This document shows, in pieces, positions 22,123 to 31,453 of a stretch of DNA of 41,850 nt. Within the stretch, counting starts at the first letter, position 1, and each line of letters starts with the position of its first letter. Source of the stretch: Moorena sp. SIO3I8 (GTDB lineage: Bacteria > Cyanobacteriota > Cyanobacteriia > Cyanobacteriales > Coleofasciculaceae); the NCBI RefSeq assembly GCF_010692325.1, contig NZ_JAAHHW010000053.1, positions 1-41,850 of the forward strand. The letters are read 5' to 3'. The notes below the pieces were generated by a model. It ran no database searches. It saw only the letters and a program-made list of their open reading frames with translations, and had not been told where the DNA came from. The position numbers and the translations under genes are program-made.

Positions 22123-23544
22123 ATGATGAAGACTTGTAAGCAACTAGTTTATGTGAGTGCGTTTGCAATCCTACTTTTACTGACTAACCTATCCTGTGCC
22201 TCCCCCGACCGACCGGACCCCCAAATGAAAACCAGCGATCGCGCAACGGTAGTCGTGAAAACGATTCAGGAGGCAAACAGTGACATTTCTAAGCAAGATC
22301 GAGAAACTAAATATTGCAAAATGGCTTGTTCTGAATTTGTCTTCTACCGTGGCACTAACCAATTATTTTGGAAAGATTTTGCTGGCGATAGCCGCCTCAA
22401 GGATTTTGGAAATGCCAAAACCAAGATTTGGTTATCCGGAGATATGCATGCCGAGAACTTTGGGGCATATGATAATAATCGAGGGGAAATCGTTTACCCA
22501 CTCGATGACTTTGATGATGGGATTATTGCTGATTACCAATATGATGTCTGGCGCATGGGAGCTAGTTTAGCATTGGTCGGTCGTCAGAATGGTTTGTCTG
22601 CTGAGGAACAAAACAAGGGGATTGATGCCTTTAGTGAGTCCTATCTTGATACTATGGCTTCCTATCGCGGTAATGATCGTGAACTGGAGACTTACTTCAC
22701 TAAAGACAATACTTATGGGAAGTTGGATGACTTCCTAGAAGGAGTGGAAGCTAGCGAAAGCCGCCAAAAAATCTTGAAAAAATGGACAGAACTGGACGGA
22801 AATCAGCGTCGCTTCGATTTATCCAAGGTTAAGTTAGGCAAAGCTACTGCTTCCGAGCGACAGGATATTCAGAATGCGATCGCAGATTATAAGAAAACGT
22901 TGACAAAAAAATTTAAATATGATAAAGATTACTTCCGAGTCAAAGATATTGCGCAACGTTTACTGGCTGGCACTGGTTCCTTAGGAGTGCCCCGGTATTA
23001 TCTCCTAATTGAAGGCGAGACGTCTTCCCAGAAGGATGACCGGATCTTGGACATTAAATTCCAATCTTCCCCTACTGCCTATGATTACTTGAGTCAGGAG
23101 GAACGGGAAAAGTATGATAAAAATTTTAACAATGAGGGTCAACGTCACGCTTTAGCCTATCGAGCCTTAACCAAGTACACCGATAATCACCTGGGCTGGA
23201 TGAAACTAGGGGATGGGTATTACTCAGTGCGAGAGCGATCGCCATTTAAGGAAACCTTTGATATCACTGAGCTAACCAAAGAGAAACGCTTTGTTAAGCT
23301 AGCTGAACAATGGGGTCAAGTGTTGGCAACAGCTCACGCACGAGCTGACAAAGATTTTGATGCCACCTTAGTGCCTTATTCCATAGACAAACAGGTGGAT
23401 GAGTTGACTGACGGTCGCCACAAGGAGTTTCGACAATTGGTAAGGGAAGTGGCTTTGAGTTATGCTGATCAAGTTAAGAAGGACTATGGTTACTTTGTGG
23501 ACAAGCTGAAACCCAATAGCTGCTCTAGCGGCAGTTGTGACTAA
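22123..23544 (+). CDS. DUF2252 family lipoprotein
   Basis: 473 residues. A signal peptide (about 1-25) ends in a lipobox-like NLSC, so the protein is probably lipid-anchored outside the cytoplasm. The body matches DUF2252, a family with a kinase-like fold: FVFYRGTNQLFWKDF, then KIWLSGDMHAENFGAYDN, the acidic YPLDDFDDGI and the late block WGQVLATAHARAD. GDMHAENFG resembles the catalytic loop of small-molecule kinases, but no substrate is known. It ends in CSSGSCD, a Cys pair that could bind metal. An exported DUF2252 protein is odd, because ATP would not normally be available there. Confidence 0.88.
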   Translation: MMKTCKQLVYVSAFAILLLLTNLSCASPDRPDPQMKTSDRATVVVKTIQEANSDISKQDRETKYCKMACSEFVFYRGTNQLFWKDFAGDSRLKDFGNAKTKIWLSGDMHAENFGAYDNNRGEIVYPLDDFDDGIIADYQYDVWRMGASLALVGRQNGLSAEEQNKGIDAFSESYLDTMASYRGNDRELETYFTKDNTYGKLDDFLEGVEASESRQKILKKWTELDGNQRRFDLSKVKLGKATASERQDIQNAIADYKKTLTKKFKYDKDYFRVKDIAQRLLAGTGSLGVPRYYLLIEGETSSQKDDRILDIKFQSSPTAYDYLSQEEREKYDKNFNNEGQRHALAYRALTKYTDNHLGWMKLGDGYYSVRERSPFKETFDITELTKEKRFVKLAEQWGQVLATAHARADKDFDATLVPYSIDKQVDELTDGRHKEFRQLVREVALSYADQVKKDYGYFVDKLKPNSCSSGSCD

Positions 23545-23715
23545 TCCTTTTAGTTTAATTGGCTTTGGTAGAATGTAATCCGTTGATATGGCAGAGGGGA
23601 AAGCTTCATTAACAGGATAAGCGGTAAAGGGAGGGTCGCGATCTAGTCCCTATAATCTATAACCTCTAACCTCTAACTTAGAAACAAAACAGCTACATAC
23701 CTTATATTTAATCAG

Positions 23716-24033
23716 ATGAACGGTAAGAAAGACGGTTTTTTAAGCGGGCTTCAAATTTTGGTGTTTTTTATCTTAGCCCTTGCCTTGCTGGGATACGACA
23801 TCCAATTCAGCTTACTATTTGGTGGCATCGGCGCTTTAGCCGGTGGTTTGATAGTTGACTGGTGGCACCACCCAGACAAACCCAGGGACTTACAACCCCA
23901 GCAAGCAGAGTATCCCGAGGAAGGTACTTCTGACTTAACTGGCATCCGTTTAGCTGTACAGGAACGAAAAGTTAGAGAAAAGAGGCGCTCACAAGGGTTA
24001 CTCAATCCTATTAGTAGATTTTTTAGACGTTAA
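23716..24033 (+). CDS. Small two-helix membrane protein, unrecognised
   Basis: 105 residues. Two hydrophobic helices (about 10-27, LQILVFFILALALLGYDI, and 29-47, FSLLFGGIGALAGGLIVDW) are followed by a soluble, charged tail with a basic end (RRSQGLLNPISRFFRR). I do not recognise the family. Coding is supported by the coherent membrane topology and length; the start follows AATCAG without a strong ribosome site. Two or three CCTCTAA heptads lie just upstream (23659-23680). Confidence 0.7.
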   Translation: MNGKKDGFLSGLQILVFFILALALLGYDIQFSLLFGGIGALAGGLIVDWWHHPDKPRDLQPQQAEYPEEGTSDLTGIRLAVQERKVREKRRSQGLLNPISRFFRR

Positions 24034-24155
24034 GCAAGAGGAATTAGTTATTGCTATTGGTCAAAGGTAAATACCAAGATATTTGAGATAGATTAGTGGC
24101 AACTGCCACACTACTCTATGGAATAGATGTGGTCTGATCGTCACTAAAATCTAAA

Positions 24156-25001
24156 ATGTTTATATTTATCTCAAAGCTATTGCCACTCTTTCTGTACCCT
24201 TTGGGCCTGGCTTGTGTGCTACTGGTAGTAGCTTTGGTAATGTCCTGGCGCAACCCTCGCTGGGTACCGATACCCGTGGCTTTGGCATTAATTGTGTTGT
24301 TGGTCTCAAGTAATACTTGGGTGACTAACAGCTTAATACGCTCCCTGGAGTGGCAATATCTTCCTACTTCAGAATTACCTGAGGCTGATGTGATCGTAAT
24401 CTTGGGGGGAGCGACCAAACCGCCTTTTCCACCACGACCTACTCCAGAAGTAGATGAAGCAGGCGATCGCGTTCTCTATGGTGCTCAGCTATACCGTGAA
24501 GGGAAAGCTCCCTGGGTGATTCCTGCTGGTGGTCGGATTGTTTGGGGTTCCAGTAGTAATAACTCTAGCCAACGACTTTCTTCCCAGAGTGCTCAATCCT
24601 CACAACGGTTGGCCCCTGAATCAGAAGACATGGCACAGATTCTAGAAGACCTGGGTGTTCCGAGAGTCGCTATCATTCAAGAGTCTAGGTCTTTAAACAC
24701 TCACCAAAATGCGGTCAATGTGCGGAAAATTTTGGATCAGCGGGATTTGCGCAAGGTATTATTAGTAACTTCGGCCATCCATATGCCTCGTTCTGTCCTG
24801 GTGTTCCGGCGTCAGGGTATTGATGTGATCCCAGCACCAACAGATTTTCTAGTGTCTCAATATGAACTGGATGAACCTAACAGTAGTAGTCAAGCTGCTT
24901 TGCTACATTCTCTGCCAAATGCTGATCAATTGTCTAGGATTACCCGTGCTATCAAGGAATACATTGGAATAGTAGCTTATCGCATTCGCGGTTGGGTGTA
25001 A
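24156..25001 (+). CDS. YdcF/ElyC family (DUF218) membrane protein
   Basis: 281 residues. Two N-terminal transmembrane helices (about 7-28 and 36-52) precede a DUF218 domain: ADVIVILGG (about 77-85), RVLYGAQLYREGKAPWVIPAGG, then ESRSLNTHQNAVNVRKIL and LLVTSAIHMPRSVLVFRRQG. ElyC and related proteins act in envelope (peptidoglycan or lipid-carrier) metabolism in E. coli; the cyanobacterial role is inferred only. A serine/glutamine-rich insertion (SSSNNSSQRLSSQSAQSSQR) in the domain is probably a surface loop. Confidence 0.88.
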   Translation: MFIFISKLLPLFLYPLGLACVLLVVALVMSWRNPRWVPIPVALALIVLLVSSNTWVTNSLIRSLEWQYLPTSELPEADVIVILGGATKPPFPPRPTPEVDEAGDRVLYGAQLYREGKAPWVIPAGGRIVWGSSSNNSSQRLSSQSAQSSQRLAPESEDMAQILEDLGVPRVAIIQESRSLNTHQNAVNVRKILDQRDLRKVLLVTSAIHMPRSVLVFRRQGIDVIPAPTDFLVSQYELDEPNSSSQAALLHSLPNADQLSRITRAIKEYIGIVAYRIRGWV

Positions 25002-25401
25002 TAAGATTATTATTGTTGCTGAAATATTAGGCTCTTCCGTACTTGTTATGCTAAATAAACACTTTGGCGAAGGGACTTCGGAGCAGGGAGCAGGGAGCAG
25101 GGGAAAGAGGCAGTATTTAGAAAATTTTGTTAATTAAATAGCCTCATAACCCTTGTACAGTAAGCTTTATGATTTTTTTGACTTTAAATTTAGCATAGCA
25201 GGTACTGAAGAACCAAATATTATCCTTGATAATAGCTTTTATCATAGCTATGAGGTACACAGGATTTTTTCCCTCTTTCCTCTTCCCTTTTCCCTAATTT
25301 CTACTCCCTGTTCCCTGTTCCCTGTTCCCTGTTCCCTGCTCCCTAAAACCCATGAATTTGTACCTCATGAGTTTGAAAATCGCTATATTTTCCTAGTTAC
25401 T
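25002..25401. other. Spacer with two opposite-strand heptad arrays
   Basis: No gene; the frame running from 25153 into the next gene passes through repeats. GAGCAGG occurs three times (25081-25101), and CCCTGTT heptads at 25306-25344 are the reverse-strand counterpart of the GGGAACA type seen upstream of dndD. Confidence 0.75.
25306..25344 (+). repeat. Heptad tandem array, CCCTGTT
   Basis: Four CCCTGTT units, one CCCTGCT and a partial CCCT in register; on the minus strand this reads GGGAACAGGG, as in the dndD upstream array. Confidence 0.9.
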
Positions 25402-25626
25402 ATGCCAGAAGAATTCCAACGGATTGTCCCAGCACCACCACCAGCAGCCGATATGTTTGCCACTTACCAGCTAGCTTATGAGTTTAGCCAAGAAGTAGAG
25501 CATCGACAAGAATTTGAAGACTATTGTCAGTGGTATTATTTGACAGCACAAAGCCATCGAGAGGAATTAGAAAAAATGCGTGGTGATATCAACCTTTTTG
25601 GTTGGTTCAGTCGCGGCAAGTCGTAG
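25402..25626 (+). CDS. Short hypothetical protein, 74 residues
   Basis: Start chosen at MPEEFQRIVPAPPPAADMF because everything upstream in the frame is repeat sequence. The protein is soluble, rich in aromatic and acidic residues (YQLAYEFSQEVEHRQEFEDY, then CQWYYLTAQSHREEL), probably helical, ending GWFSRGKS. I believe it is one of the small conserved cyanobacterial proteins of unknown function, but cannot name it. Confidence 0.65.
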   Translation: MPEEFQRIVPAPPPAADMFATYQLAYEFSQEVEHRQEFEDYCQWYYLTAQSHREELEKMRGDINLFGWFSRGKS

Positions 25627-25683
25627 ATTAGAATAAACGGATAGCTTATTATCTTAAAATATGGTTGAAAAAATTAAATTTAA

Positions 25684-25741
25684 CACGGATAGTAATAGAT
25701 ATCAATAGATACAGTAATTATCTAACTTTTTCCTATCCGTG
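25684..25741. terminator. Inverted repeat between convergent genes
   Basis: CACGGATAG (25684-25692) and CTATCCGTG (25733-25741) are exact 9-bp arms with a 40-base AT-rich loop, between a plus-strand gene ending at 25626 and ftrV ending at 25804. A termination role is plausible; the large loop weakens it. Confidence 0.35.
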
Positions 25742-25803
25742 CCAACCTGTTTAAAAATCCCTATGATGGTTATTATGATTGCTATAGCTAATAATATAGC
25801 CGC

Positions 25804-26031
25804 CTAGGGGATAATTTCTAATTCATCTTCACGGAAGTGAACTTTTTTAAATTTTTTGTCAAACTTGACTTGTATTGGTAAATTGGCGCTCACGGGCCTA
25901 CCTTGCCACTCAGAAATTATTCCGGTAACTTCCCCTTCGAGACCTTTAATATCAAAAGGTTTATTCTTGTGTTCGGGATGGGTATATACCACAACTGATT
26001 CTTTGACTCGGACGCGATCGCCAACTTTCAT
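25804..26031 (-). CDS. ftrV: Ferredoxin-thioredoxin reductase, variable chain
   Basis: Non-catalytic subunit that stabilises the catalytic chain FtrC in light-driven reduction of thioredoxins. 75 residues with the family text MKVGDRVRVKESVVVYTHPE, then PFDIKGLEGEVTGIISEWQG and RPVSANLPIQVKF, an SH3-like barrel. The start MKVGDRV matches homologues. ftrC is not in the window, as is usual for the scattered ftr genes of cyanobacteria. Confidence 0.95.
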   Translation of the reverse strand: MKVGDRVRVKESVVVYTHPEHKNKPFDIKGLEGEVTGIISEWQGRPVSANLPIQVKFDKKFKKVHFREDELEIIP

Positions 26032-26210
26032 ATAAGTAACTCTAACTATTATACGGACATCCCTTACCTAAGCTAGGGTTGGCTCAGGCAACCTAATTAT
26101 TGTCTCACAGAGTGGGTTGTTTACATCTAGCTATCTGATGCCGATGATTCTTGCTTAAAATTATAATAGTGAATTATAATATTAAATTTATTCACGCGCT
26201 GGTTTCACCC

Positions 26211-28217
26211 TTAGTTATCTGGGAGCTCCTGCTCGGTAGGTGAAGACTCTGGTAGATTGGGATCCGGTGATGGTAAAAAGCGATCGCGCATTTTCTGGAA
26301 GCCCTCAGGAGCTAGTATCCATTGGGTAGTCAGTAAAATAGCACCAGCCCCAACAAGTATACCGACTACCCCCAGCAGCCCAAACACGGCTCTAATCCAA
26401 TCCCGGTATGAGCGGGTGGTTTCGGGTTTATTGTCATTGGTTGTGGTTATTTCCGCTGGTACTGATGAAGTCAGAGCGGTTTGCTGCTCCAGATTAACCA
26501 CCTGTAGTTCTTTTGAGCTAGACATGTCTCCCAAATTTAGCACTGTCGGATATTGGGGAGAGACAGCACAGTATGTTAGCACCACCGAAATGTCATCTTG
26601 ACCATTATGTTGAAACGCCAGGTCAATTAAAGACTCAGCTGCCGATTCGACGGAAATTCGGTGGCTATTGACTTTTTGCGGTAAATCTCGACCAAATTTT
26701 TCAATCAAGTTGTTGTTGCTCAAGCCATCGGAACACAGCAGCAGCAAACCATCTTCTTCCACAATAAAGCGTCGCACAGTGGGACGAAGTAATTCAGCCT
26801 CCTTTGTCCCTAAGGCTTGAGTGAGTGCTTGTGCATCAGATCGCTGCAACGCTTGTCGATAAAGACTACGCCCAAGCTTCACCTCCCGAGTAGCCACATC
26901 ATCATCTACAGTTAGCTGCTGGCAATAGTCGGGAGTAAGCCAGTAAGCACGACTATCTCCTACACTAGCGATATAGATTTCGTGACCATTGGTTTTCCCT
27001 TCTGGTGTATTCACCATTTGGGGAAGTTGTAGCGCTAAAGTTAAGGTAGTAGCCATGCGACGCCGGGATTCTCGTTCTTGTTGATCGTTGCGAGAAGAAA
27101 TCATGTTATTAGCAACCCGGATAATTGCTGATAGATTCTCGGTTACGAGTTCTGGTGTCATCAGCTCCGGATCTTCGTTCAACTCAGCCAGTAATGCCCG
27201 AACCTGTAATTTAATGGACTGTAGTGCTAACTGGCTAGCAATTTCCCCCCCTTCGTGACCACCAATACCATCACAAATAATCGACAGGTGGGGAATCAAA
27301 GGGTCTTGGGGTTGCTCTGGGTCCTTAATCAAGTCAGCCTTAGTGGGATAGCAACTGTCTTCATTGTGGCTGTGACTTGAACCAGTTGCGGTGATACCAG
27401 CAATTTTTAACCGTAACGGCTGCTGAGCAGCTTGCTCAAGTAATAGGTGGTTAAGTTGGGATGCGATCGCACTTAAGGAGGGGTGTTCAGTTTGCAGGTG
27501 TTGGGCAATAGCTTGTAGCGGATCCGCCACAGACACTGAGGCTTTGCGACACCAAGCTTCCCAGCACTCTCCTAGCTGTTTAAGACTAGCATCGACAGAG
27601 GGTTCACTCACAGAATTCGGTTCGCCAGGGGAGTCTGGGGAAACCAATGTATCAAATCCTGTATCAAATCCCCTATCCTCTAGACCATTAGACGGTACAA
27701 CTGGTGATATACTCGTATCAGCCATGGTATCTTGATATAATTCCCGTAGTCGCAGCCGCCACCCTTCAACTCGCAAATTATTTGGTACTAACAGGCTAGA
27801 AGCCACACCCAATTCTGATAAAGGTATCCATAATTCCCAAATTTGCCACAGCCAATAGACTTGACGCACTGCGGTAGCAGAAGTCCACATCGACTCCATT
27901 GAGGGATATAAGTTGCCATTGGCATCGATCGGGGCATTTTCTAGCAAAATGACCACATCTTGACCGGGTGTAGACAGGAAATTCCGTTGCTGTGGCAACT
28001 GGCATATCCCATAAACCTCTGGCACATGGAGGCAGTGGGGATACAAGCGTAGGTAAGGAAGAATATGGCCGTTGAGTTGTTCAGGAAAATCCGGTGGCAG
28101 TTCTGGCTGCATATCCTGCCAAATTTGCGGGGCAACTACCTGGTAGCGGTCTGCGACTTGTTCTCCAACTGGTAGCTCTACGGCAGCAGAACCCACTGCC
28201 CAAAGATAACGATCCAC
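26211..28217 (-). CDS. PP2C-type Ser/Thr phosphatase with C-terminal membrane anchor
   Basis: 668 residues. The N-terminal ~265 residues form a separate tryptophan/leucine-rich domain of unknown function. The PP2C catalytic domain spans about 272-530 with all metal-ligand motifs: NED (285-287), CDGIGGHEGGE (315-325), VGDSRAYWL, LLLCSDGLSNNNL and GQDDISVVL. A linker then leads to one transmembrane helix (about 608-632) and a short proline-rich end, so the catalytic part is cytoplasmic. The targets are unknown; such phosphatases oppose Hanks-type kinases. It is divergent from the NfeD-SPFH pair across a 229-base spacer holding a perfect palindrome. Confidence 0.92.
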   Translation of the reverse strand: MDRYLWAVGSAAVELPVGEQVADRYQVVAPQIWQDMQPELPPDFPEQLNGHILPYLRLYPHCLHVPEVYGICQLPQQRNFLSTPGQDVVILLENAPIDANGNLYPSMESMWTSATAVRQVYWLWQIWELWIPLSELGVASSLLVPNNLRVEGWRLRLRELYQDTMADTSISPVVPSNGLEDRGFDTGFDTLVSPDSPGEPNSVSEPSVDASLKQLGECWEAWCRKASVSVADPLQAIAQHLQTEHPSLSAIASQLNHLLLEQAAQQPLRLKIAGITATGSSHSHNEDSCYPTKADLIKDPEQPQDPLIPHLSIICDGIGGHEGGEIASQLALQSIKLQVRALLAELNEDPELMTPELVTENLSAIIRVANNMISSRNDQQERESRRRMATTLTLALQLPQMVNTPEGKTNGHEIYIASVGDSRAYWLTPDYCQQLTVDDDVATREVKLGRSLYRQALQRSDAQALTQALGTKEAELLRPTVRRFIVEEDGLLLLCSDGLSNNNLIEKFGRDLPQKVNSHRISVESAAESLIDLAFQHNGQDDISVVLTYCAVSPQYPTVLNLGDMSSSKELQVVNLEQQTALTSSVPAEITTTNDNKPETTRSYRDWIRAVFGLLGVVGILVGAGAILLTTQWILAPEGFQKMRDRFLPSPDPNLPESSPTEQELPDN

Positions 28218-28369
28218 GGCTAATACCTATGAAGTTAATTTACGGCTATACGGTCAAATTCTAGACGGCTGAGATAAATTAGAAGAGGGGTTGTTTGAGC
28301 TTTTCAACATTTTCTATCAAAGTTGTCTAGTAAATTAAAGAAAATTCAAATAACTCAGCAACCTATATC

Positions 28370-28389
28370 TTTGTCTGACGTCAGACAAA
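28370..28389. promoter_or_regulatory. Perfect 20-bp palindrome, candidate operator
   Basis: TTTGTCTGACGTCAGACAAA is exactly self-complementary and lies 58 bases before nfeD and ~150 bases upstream of the divergent phosphatase gene. Length and symmetry suit a dimeric repressor. I cannot name the regulator. Confidence 0.5.
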
Positions 28390-28446
28390 ATAAAGTAGAG
28401 TTACCTGCAACTACTCACCCCATACCCCGTATATTATGATGAGCCG

Positions 28447-28878
28447 ATGGTAAGTTCCTCGATGCTTTGGCTAATTGCCGGGTCAATGCTGTGCTTAGTC
28501 GAGCTGTTTGTGCCAACAGCGTTTGTTGCTTTCATGATGGGCATCAGTGCTTTGGTGGTAGGATTTGTGATCTCGATTTTGCCCATACCTTATACCCTAC
28601 AAGTGGGGTTATGGTTGCTGCTTTCCACTGCCTCAGTCTTTTTATCCCGTCGCCTGATGCCCCCTGCCAGAGTGGGCAAAAATTTGGATGCGATGGAAGC
28701 TCAAACCTTGACAGAAATTCTGCCAGGGCAAACTGGGCGGGTACTCTATGAAGGCAACTCATGGCGTGCCCGTTGTGAAGACTATGCAGATGCGATCGCA
28801 TCCAACCAAAAGGTCTACGTAGTGCGCAGGGAAGGCACTACCCTGATTGTTGTGCCTCATCACCTATTGCATGACTGA
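28447..28878 (+). CDS. NfeD-family membrane protein
   Basis: 143 residues. Two or three N-terminal hydrophobic helices (SSMLWLIAGSMLCLVELF; AFVAFMMGISALVVGFVISI; YTLQVGLWLLLSTASVFL) are followed by a C-terminal OB-fold: LPGQTGRVLYEGNSWRARCE and VYVVRREGTTLIVVP. This is the short NfeD form without the protease domain. NfeD partners SPFH proteins in membrane microdomains, and an SPFH gene follows on the same strand 318 bases on. Confidence 0.92.
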   Translation: MVSSSMLWLIAGSMLCLVELFVPTAFVAFMMGISALVVGFVISILPIPYTLQVGLWLLLSTASVFLSRRLMPPARVGKNLDAMEAQTLTEILPGQTGRVLYEGNSWRARCEDYADAIASNQKVYVVRREGTTLIVVPHHLLHD

Positions 28879-29196
28879 AGCTGATCGACCATGGGTGCTC
28901 TACCAGGTTCAGGGGATAGTGATGGGTTAATGGGGTGATGGAGTAATAGAGTCAACGTTAGATCTATTAGTCCCCCTAGTTACTAGTTGTTGGGAGTCTC
29001 CCTGCTCACCGGGTCCAGTATTTTTTGACAAAAGATACGTGGAACAGTCAGGTTGGACAGAGGGTCATAAAGTCAGCTTCAAGCACTTGAGAATCAGACT
29101 AAATCAGTCTAAATTAAGTTTTCTGCCCTTCCCCACCCATCCGCTCCCCCTCTAACAACAAATTTGTAAAACACTACCCGAAAGGGAGGAAAGAGC
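28879..29196. other. Spacer between nfeD-like and SPFH genes
   Basis: No gene seen. Near-repeats of GGGGTGATGGAGTAATAG type and a CTAGTTACTAG palindrome (28977-28987) are present. AAAGGGAGGAAAGA directly before 29197 is the ribosome-binding site that supports the GTG start of the SPFH gene. Confidence 0.55.
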
Positions 29197-30189
29197 GTGT
29201 CACAGTGGTTTTTGCTTGTCTTTTTAGCTTTGGGCGGTTCAGGTCTTCTCGGTTCCGTCAAGATTATTAATCAAGGAAACCAAGCCTTAGTGGAACGATT
29301 GGGAAAATATAGTGGCAAAAAACTCGAACCTGGGCTCAACTTTGTCATTCCCGTGATTGAGCAAGTGGTTTACCAGCAAACCATTCGGGAAAAAGTCCTT
29401 GATGTGCCACCTCAGCCTTGTATCACCTCCGACAATGTTTCCATTACCGTTGACGCTGTGGTTTACTGGCGGATCATGGATATGGAGAAAGCCTACTATA
29501 AGGTTGAAGACCTGCGCTCCGCCATGCAGAACTTGGTGCTAACCCAGATTCGAGCCGAAATGGGGAAACTGGAACTGGATCAAACCTTTACTGCTCGGTC
29601 TCAAATCAATGAAACCCTACTGCGGGAATTAGACATTTCCACTGATCCTTGGGGGGTTAAAGTCACGCGGGTGGAACTGCGGGACATTGTGCCGTCTCAG
29701 GCAGTGCAGGACTCAATGGAGTTGCAGATGTCAGCAGAACGCCGCAAACGGGCGGCAATTTTGACCTCTGAAGGGGAACGAGAATCTGCGGTTAACACTG
29801 CCAGAGGTAAGGCCGAGGCACTAGAGTTAGATGCTGGAGCCCGTAAAAAAGCTGCGATTATGGACGCTGAAGCTCAACAACAGGCAATAGTTCTCAAAGC
29901 TCAGGCAGAACGACAGCAGCAGGTTCTCAAGGCACAAGCCACTGCTGAGGCTCTGAAAATTGTGGCTAAGACTCTTGATAATGACCCCAATGCTCGTGAT
30001 GCTCTCCAGTTTTTACTGGCTCAGAATTATATCGATATGGGTATGCAAGTTGGCACTAGCGAGAGTAGTAAAGTTATGTTTATGGATCCTCGCAGCATTC
30101 CGGCAACCATTGAAGGGATGCGTTCGATTGTCGGTGATGGCGACAAGGTTAACCCTAATTCCCTAGGTATGAATGTGAATCAAAGGTGA
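29197..30189 (+). CDS. SPFH/Band 7 (stomatin/QmcA-like) protein
   Basis: 330 residues from a GTG start with a strong GGGAGGAAAG ribosome site. An N-terminal membrane helix ([18 protein letters not shown]) precedes the Band 7 domain: [25 protein letters not shown]-like [29 protein letters not shown], and the long coiled coil with repeated [20 protein letters not shown]. It forms oligomers at membranes and protects or organises membrane protein quality control with NfeD. FtsH-associated roles are known for related proteins; here that is inferred. Confidence 0.93.
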   Translation: MSQWFLLVFLALGGSGLLGSVKIINQGNQALVERLGKYSGKKLEPGLNFVIPVIEQVVYQQTIREKVLDVPPQPCITSDNVSITVDAVVYWRIMDMEKAYYKVEDLRSAMQNLVLTQIRAEMGKLELDQTFTARSQINETLLRELDISTDPWGVKVTRVELRDIVPSQAVQDSMELQMSAERRKRAAILTSEGERESAVNTARGKAEALELDAGARKKAAIMDAEAQQQAIVLKAQAERQQQVLKAQATAEALKIVAKTLDNDPNARDALQFLLAQNYIDMGMQVGTSESSKVMFMDPRSIPATIEGMRSIVGDGDKVNPNSLGMNVNQR

Positions 30190-30299
30190 AGTTCAGCTTC
30201 AATTAGCCATACCTAGACGGGTATAACCGTTTAGGTGGGGCTTATGTCTTAAACTAAAAAATCTTCCCATCAAGCAAACCCAGAGCTGTTAAGACAGCC

Positions 30300-30389
30300 A
30301 AGGGATATAGGAATCTATTGAAAGCGGTTTTAGCCAAAGCAGTTTGAACCCGTTGGCAGTAGGATAACCAAAGGATACCTATATCCCTT
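30300..30389. other. 12-bp inverted repeat at the 3' end of a small gene
   Basis: AAGGGATATAGG (30300-30311) and CCTATATCCCTT (30378-30389) are exact arms 66 bases apart. The right arm contains the stop codon of the minus-strand gene at 30379, so its mRNA could fold across the stop; the SPFH gene ends 110 bases before. Terminator or processing signal is possible. Confidence 0.4.
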
Positions 30390-30591
30390 GAGAAAGTTGC
30401 TTGGAACAGAACATCTCACGAGATTCTTGCTTAACATTACCATTCATCACAGCTAGCTGCAGTTTCATGAAGGCATTTAAGTCTTCCAGTGGATATTTTC
30501 TAGTTAGAAGCTGCCGTAGCTTATCTTCTTCTGTTACACTCAAATAGCCAGTTTTGAGCGCTTTTTGTACAACTTCCCTGATATTAGCCAT
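30379..30591 (-). CDS. Small conserved-looking protein, 70 residues
   Basis: Opens MANIREVVQKALKTGYLSVTEEDKLRQLL and continues TRKYPLEDLNAFMKLQLAVM, a compact helical domain, with a less regular end (CSKQLSQGI). Similar short cyanobacterial proteins beginning with 'NIREVVQKALxTGYLT' exist in my memory as hypothetical proteins; no function is known. A clear upstream spacer separates it from zur. Confidence 0.75.
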   Translation of the reverse strand: MANIREVVQKALKTGYLSVTEEDKLRQLLTRKYPLEDLNAFMKLQLAVMNGNVKQESREMFCSKQLSQGI

Positions 30592-30842
30592 AACACAAGC
30601 ACCTATTAAAATTAGTTAGCACTTTGGAGGCTGAAAGCCGTGCAAAAGCCAATTGAGACTATCCCTCTAAAGTGCTTATCACCATTTTTTAACCTTTTTA
30701 TGATGTAGACGACACTTAAGTTCTGTGCAATTTTCCATTGTACATTGTACTCGGATCGTGTCTTTGGCTAGCTAAGCCGCTAAGCCAGCATCACCAAGCT
30801 TCTGTTAGCACGGCTGTATTAGGTGATTGTGGTATTATATCA

Positions 30843-31250
30843 TTATGGCTCTTGAGATTCTGTAGCCTTAGTTACAGAACACTGTTCACATAATCCGAAA
30901 AACTCCAAGGTATGGTAAAAAATCGTGAATTGATAAGAATCTTGCAACTTCTTCTGTAATTGAGGTATGGGACATTCTTCCATGGGAATAGACATGTCAC
31001 AATTGAGACAAGTGAGGTGATGTTGATCATTTTGTACACCACTGTAGAGGGATTCTCCACTACCAAGAGTCCGGACTTGCACCATTCCTTCTAGTTTTAA
31101 AGCATCCAAAGCGCGGTAAACTGTAGCTAAACCCATAGATTGCTTACGTTTGCGCAGCTCTACATAAAGATCTTGGGCCGACATAGCCCGATTCAAGCTT
31201 GTGAGCAGTTTCAGAATTCGCTCTTGGGAGCGGGTGCGTTGGCCTTTCAT
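30843..31250 (-). CDS. zur: Zinc uptake regulator Zur (FurB)
   Basis: Fur-family repressor controlling zinc homeostasis genes. 135 residues, with the N-terminal DNA-binding winged helix (RTRSQERILKLLTSLNRAMSA, then MGLATVYRALDALKLEGMVQ) and a C-terminal dimerisation/metal domain: HHLTCLNC and the second structural zinc pair CEQC. The MxGQRTRSQERIL start and GLATVYRALDALKLEGMVQVR closely match Anabaena FurB (Zur) rather than FurA or PerR. It is divergent from purS with 302 bases between them. Confidence 0.88.
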   Translation of the reverse strand: MKGQRTRSQERILKLLTSLNRAMSAQDLYVELRKRKQSMGLATVYRALDALKLEGMVQVRTLGSGESLYSGVQNDQHHLTCLNCDMSIPMEECPIPQLQKKLQDSYQFTIFYHTLEFFGLCEQCSVTKATESQEP

Positions 31251-31409
31251 TAATCTTTCTTTAATATCCTATTTTTTTGATGTTAATCGTGCTTGTTGGT
31301 TCAAACTGTAAAGAAGGATGAATGATCAACGGATCATCAGCAATAGTGAGCGCGGCTGTGCCCAAATCCCAGGATTAGGCTAGGGCTGGTTACACGCTGT
31401 GGCAGCTAA

Positions 31410-31453
31410 AAAAAATACTAGCTGAAAAAATACTAGCTCAAAAAATATTGCTC
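31410..31453 (+). repeat. Three 15-base direct repeats upstream of purS
   Basis: AAAAAATACTAGCTG, AAAAAATACTAGCTC and AAAAAATATTGCTC follow each other, then AGTAACCTATC-AGTAACCTAAT. They lie in the zur-purS intergenic region, which otherwise has no gene, and could be regulator binding sites or slippage products. Confidence 0.7.

Noticed and set aside
25153-25401. Longer N-terminus for the 74-residue protein ending at 25626
   Set aside because: The extra 83 codons pass through heptad repeats and AT-rich spacer; the ATG at 25402 starts the plausible protein.
28370-28389. The 20-bp palindrome as a terminator
   Set aside because: It has no loop and lies upstream of both divergent genes, so an operator is more likely.
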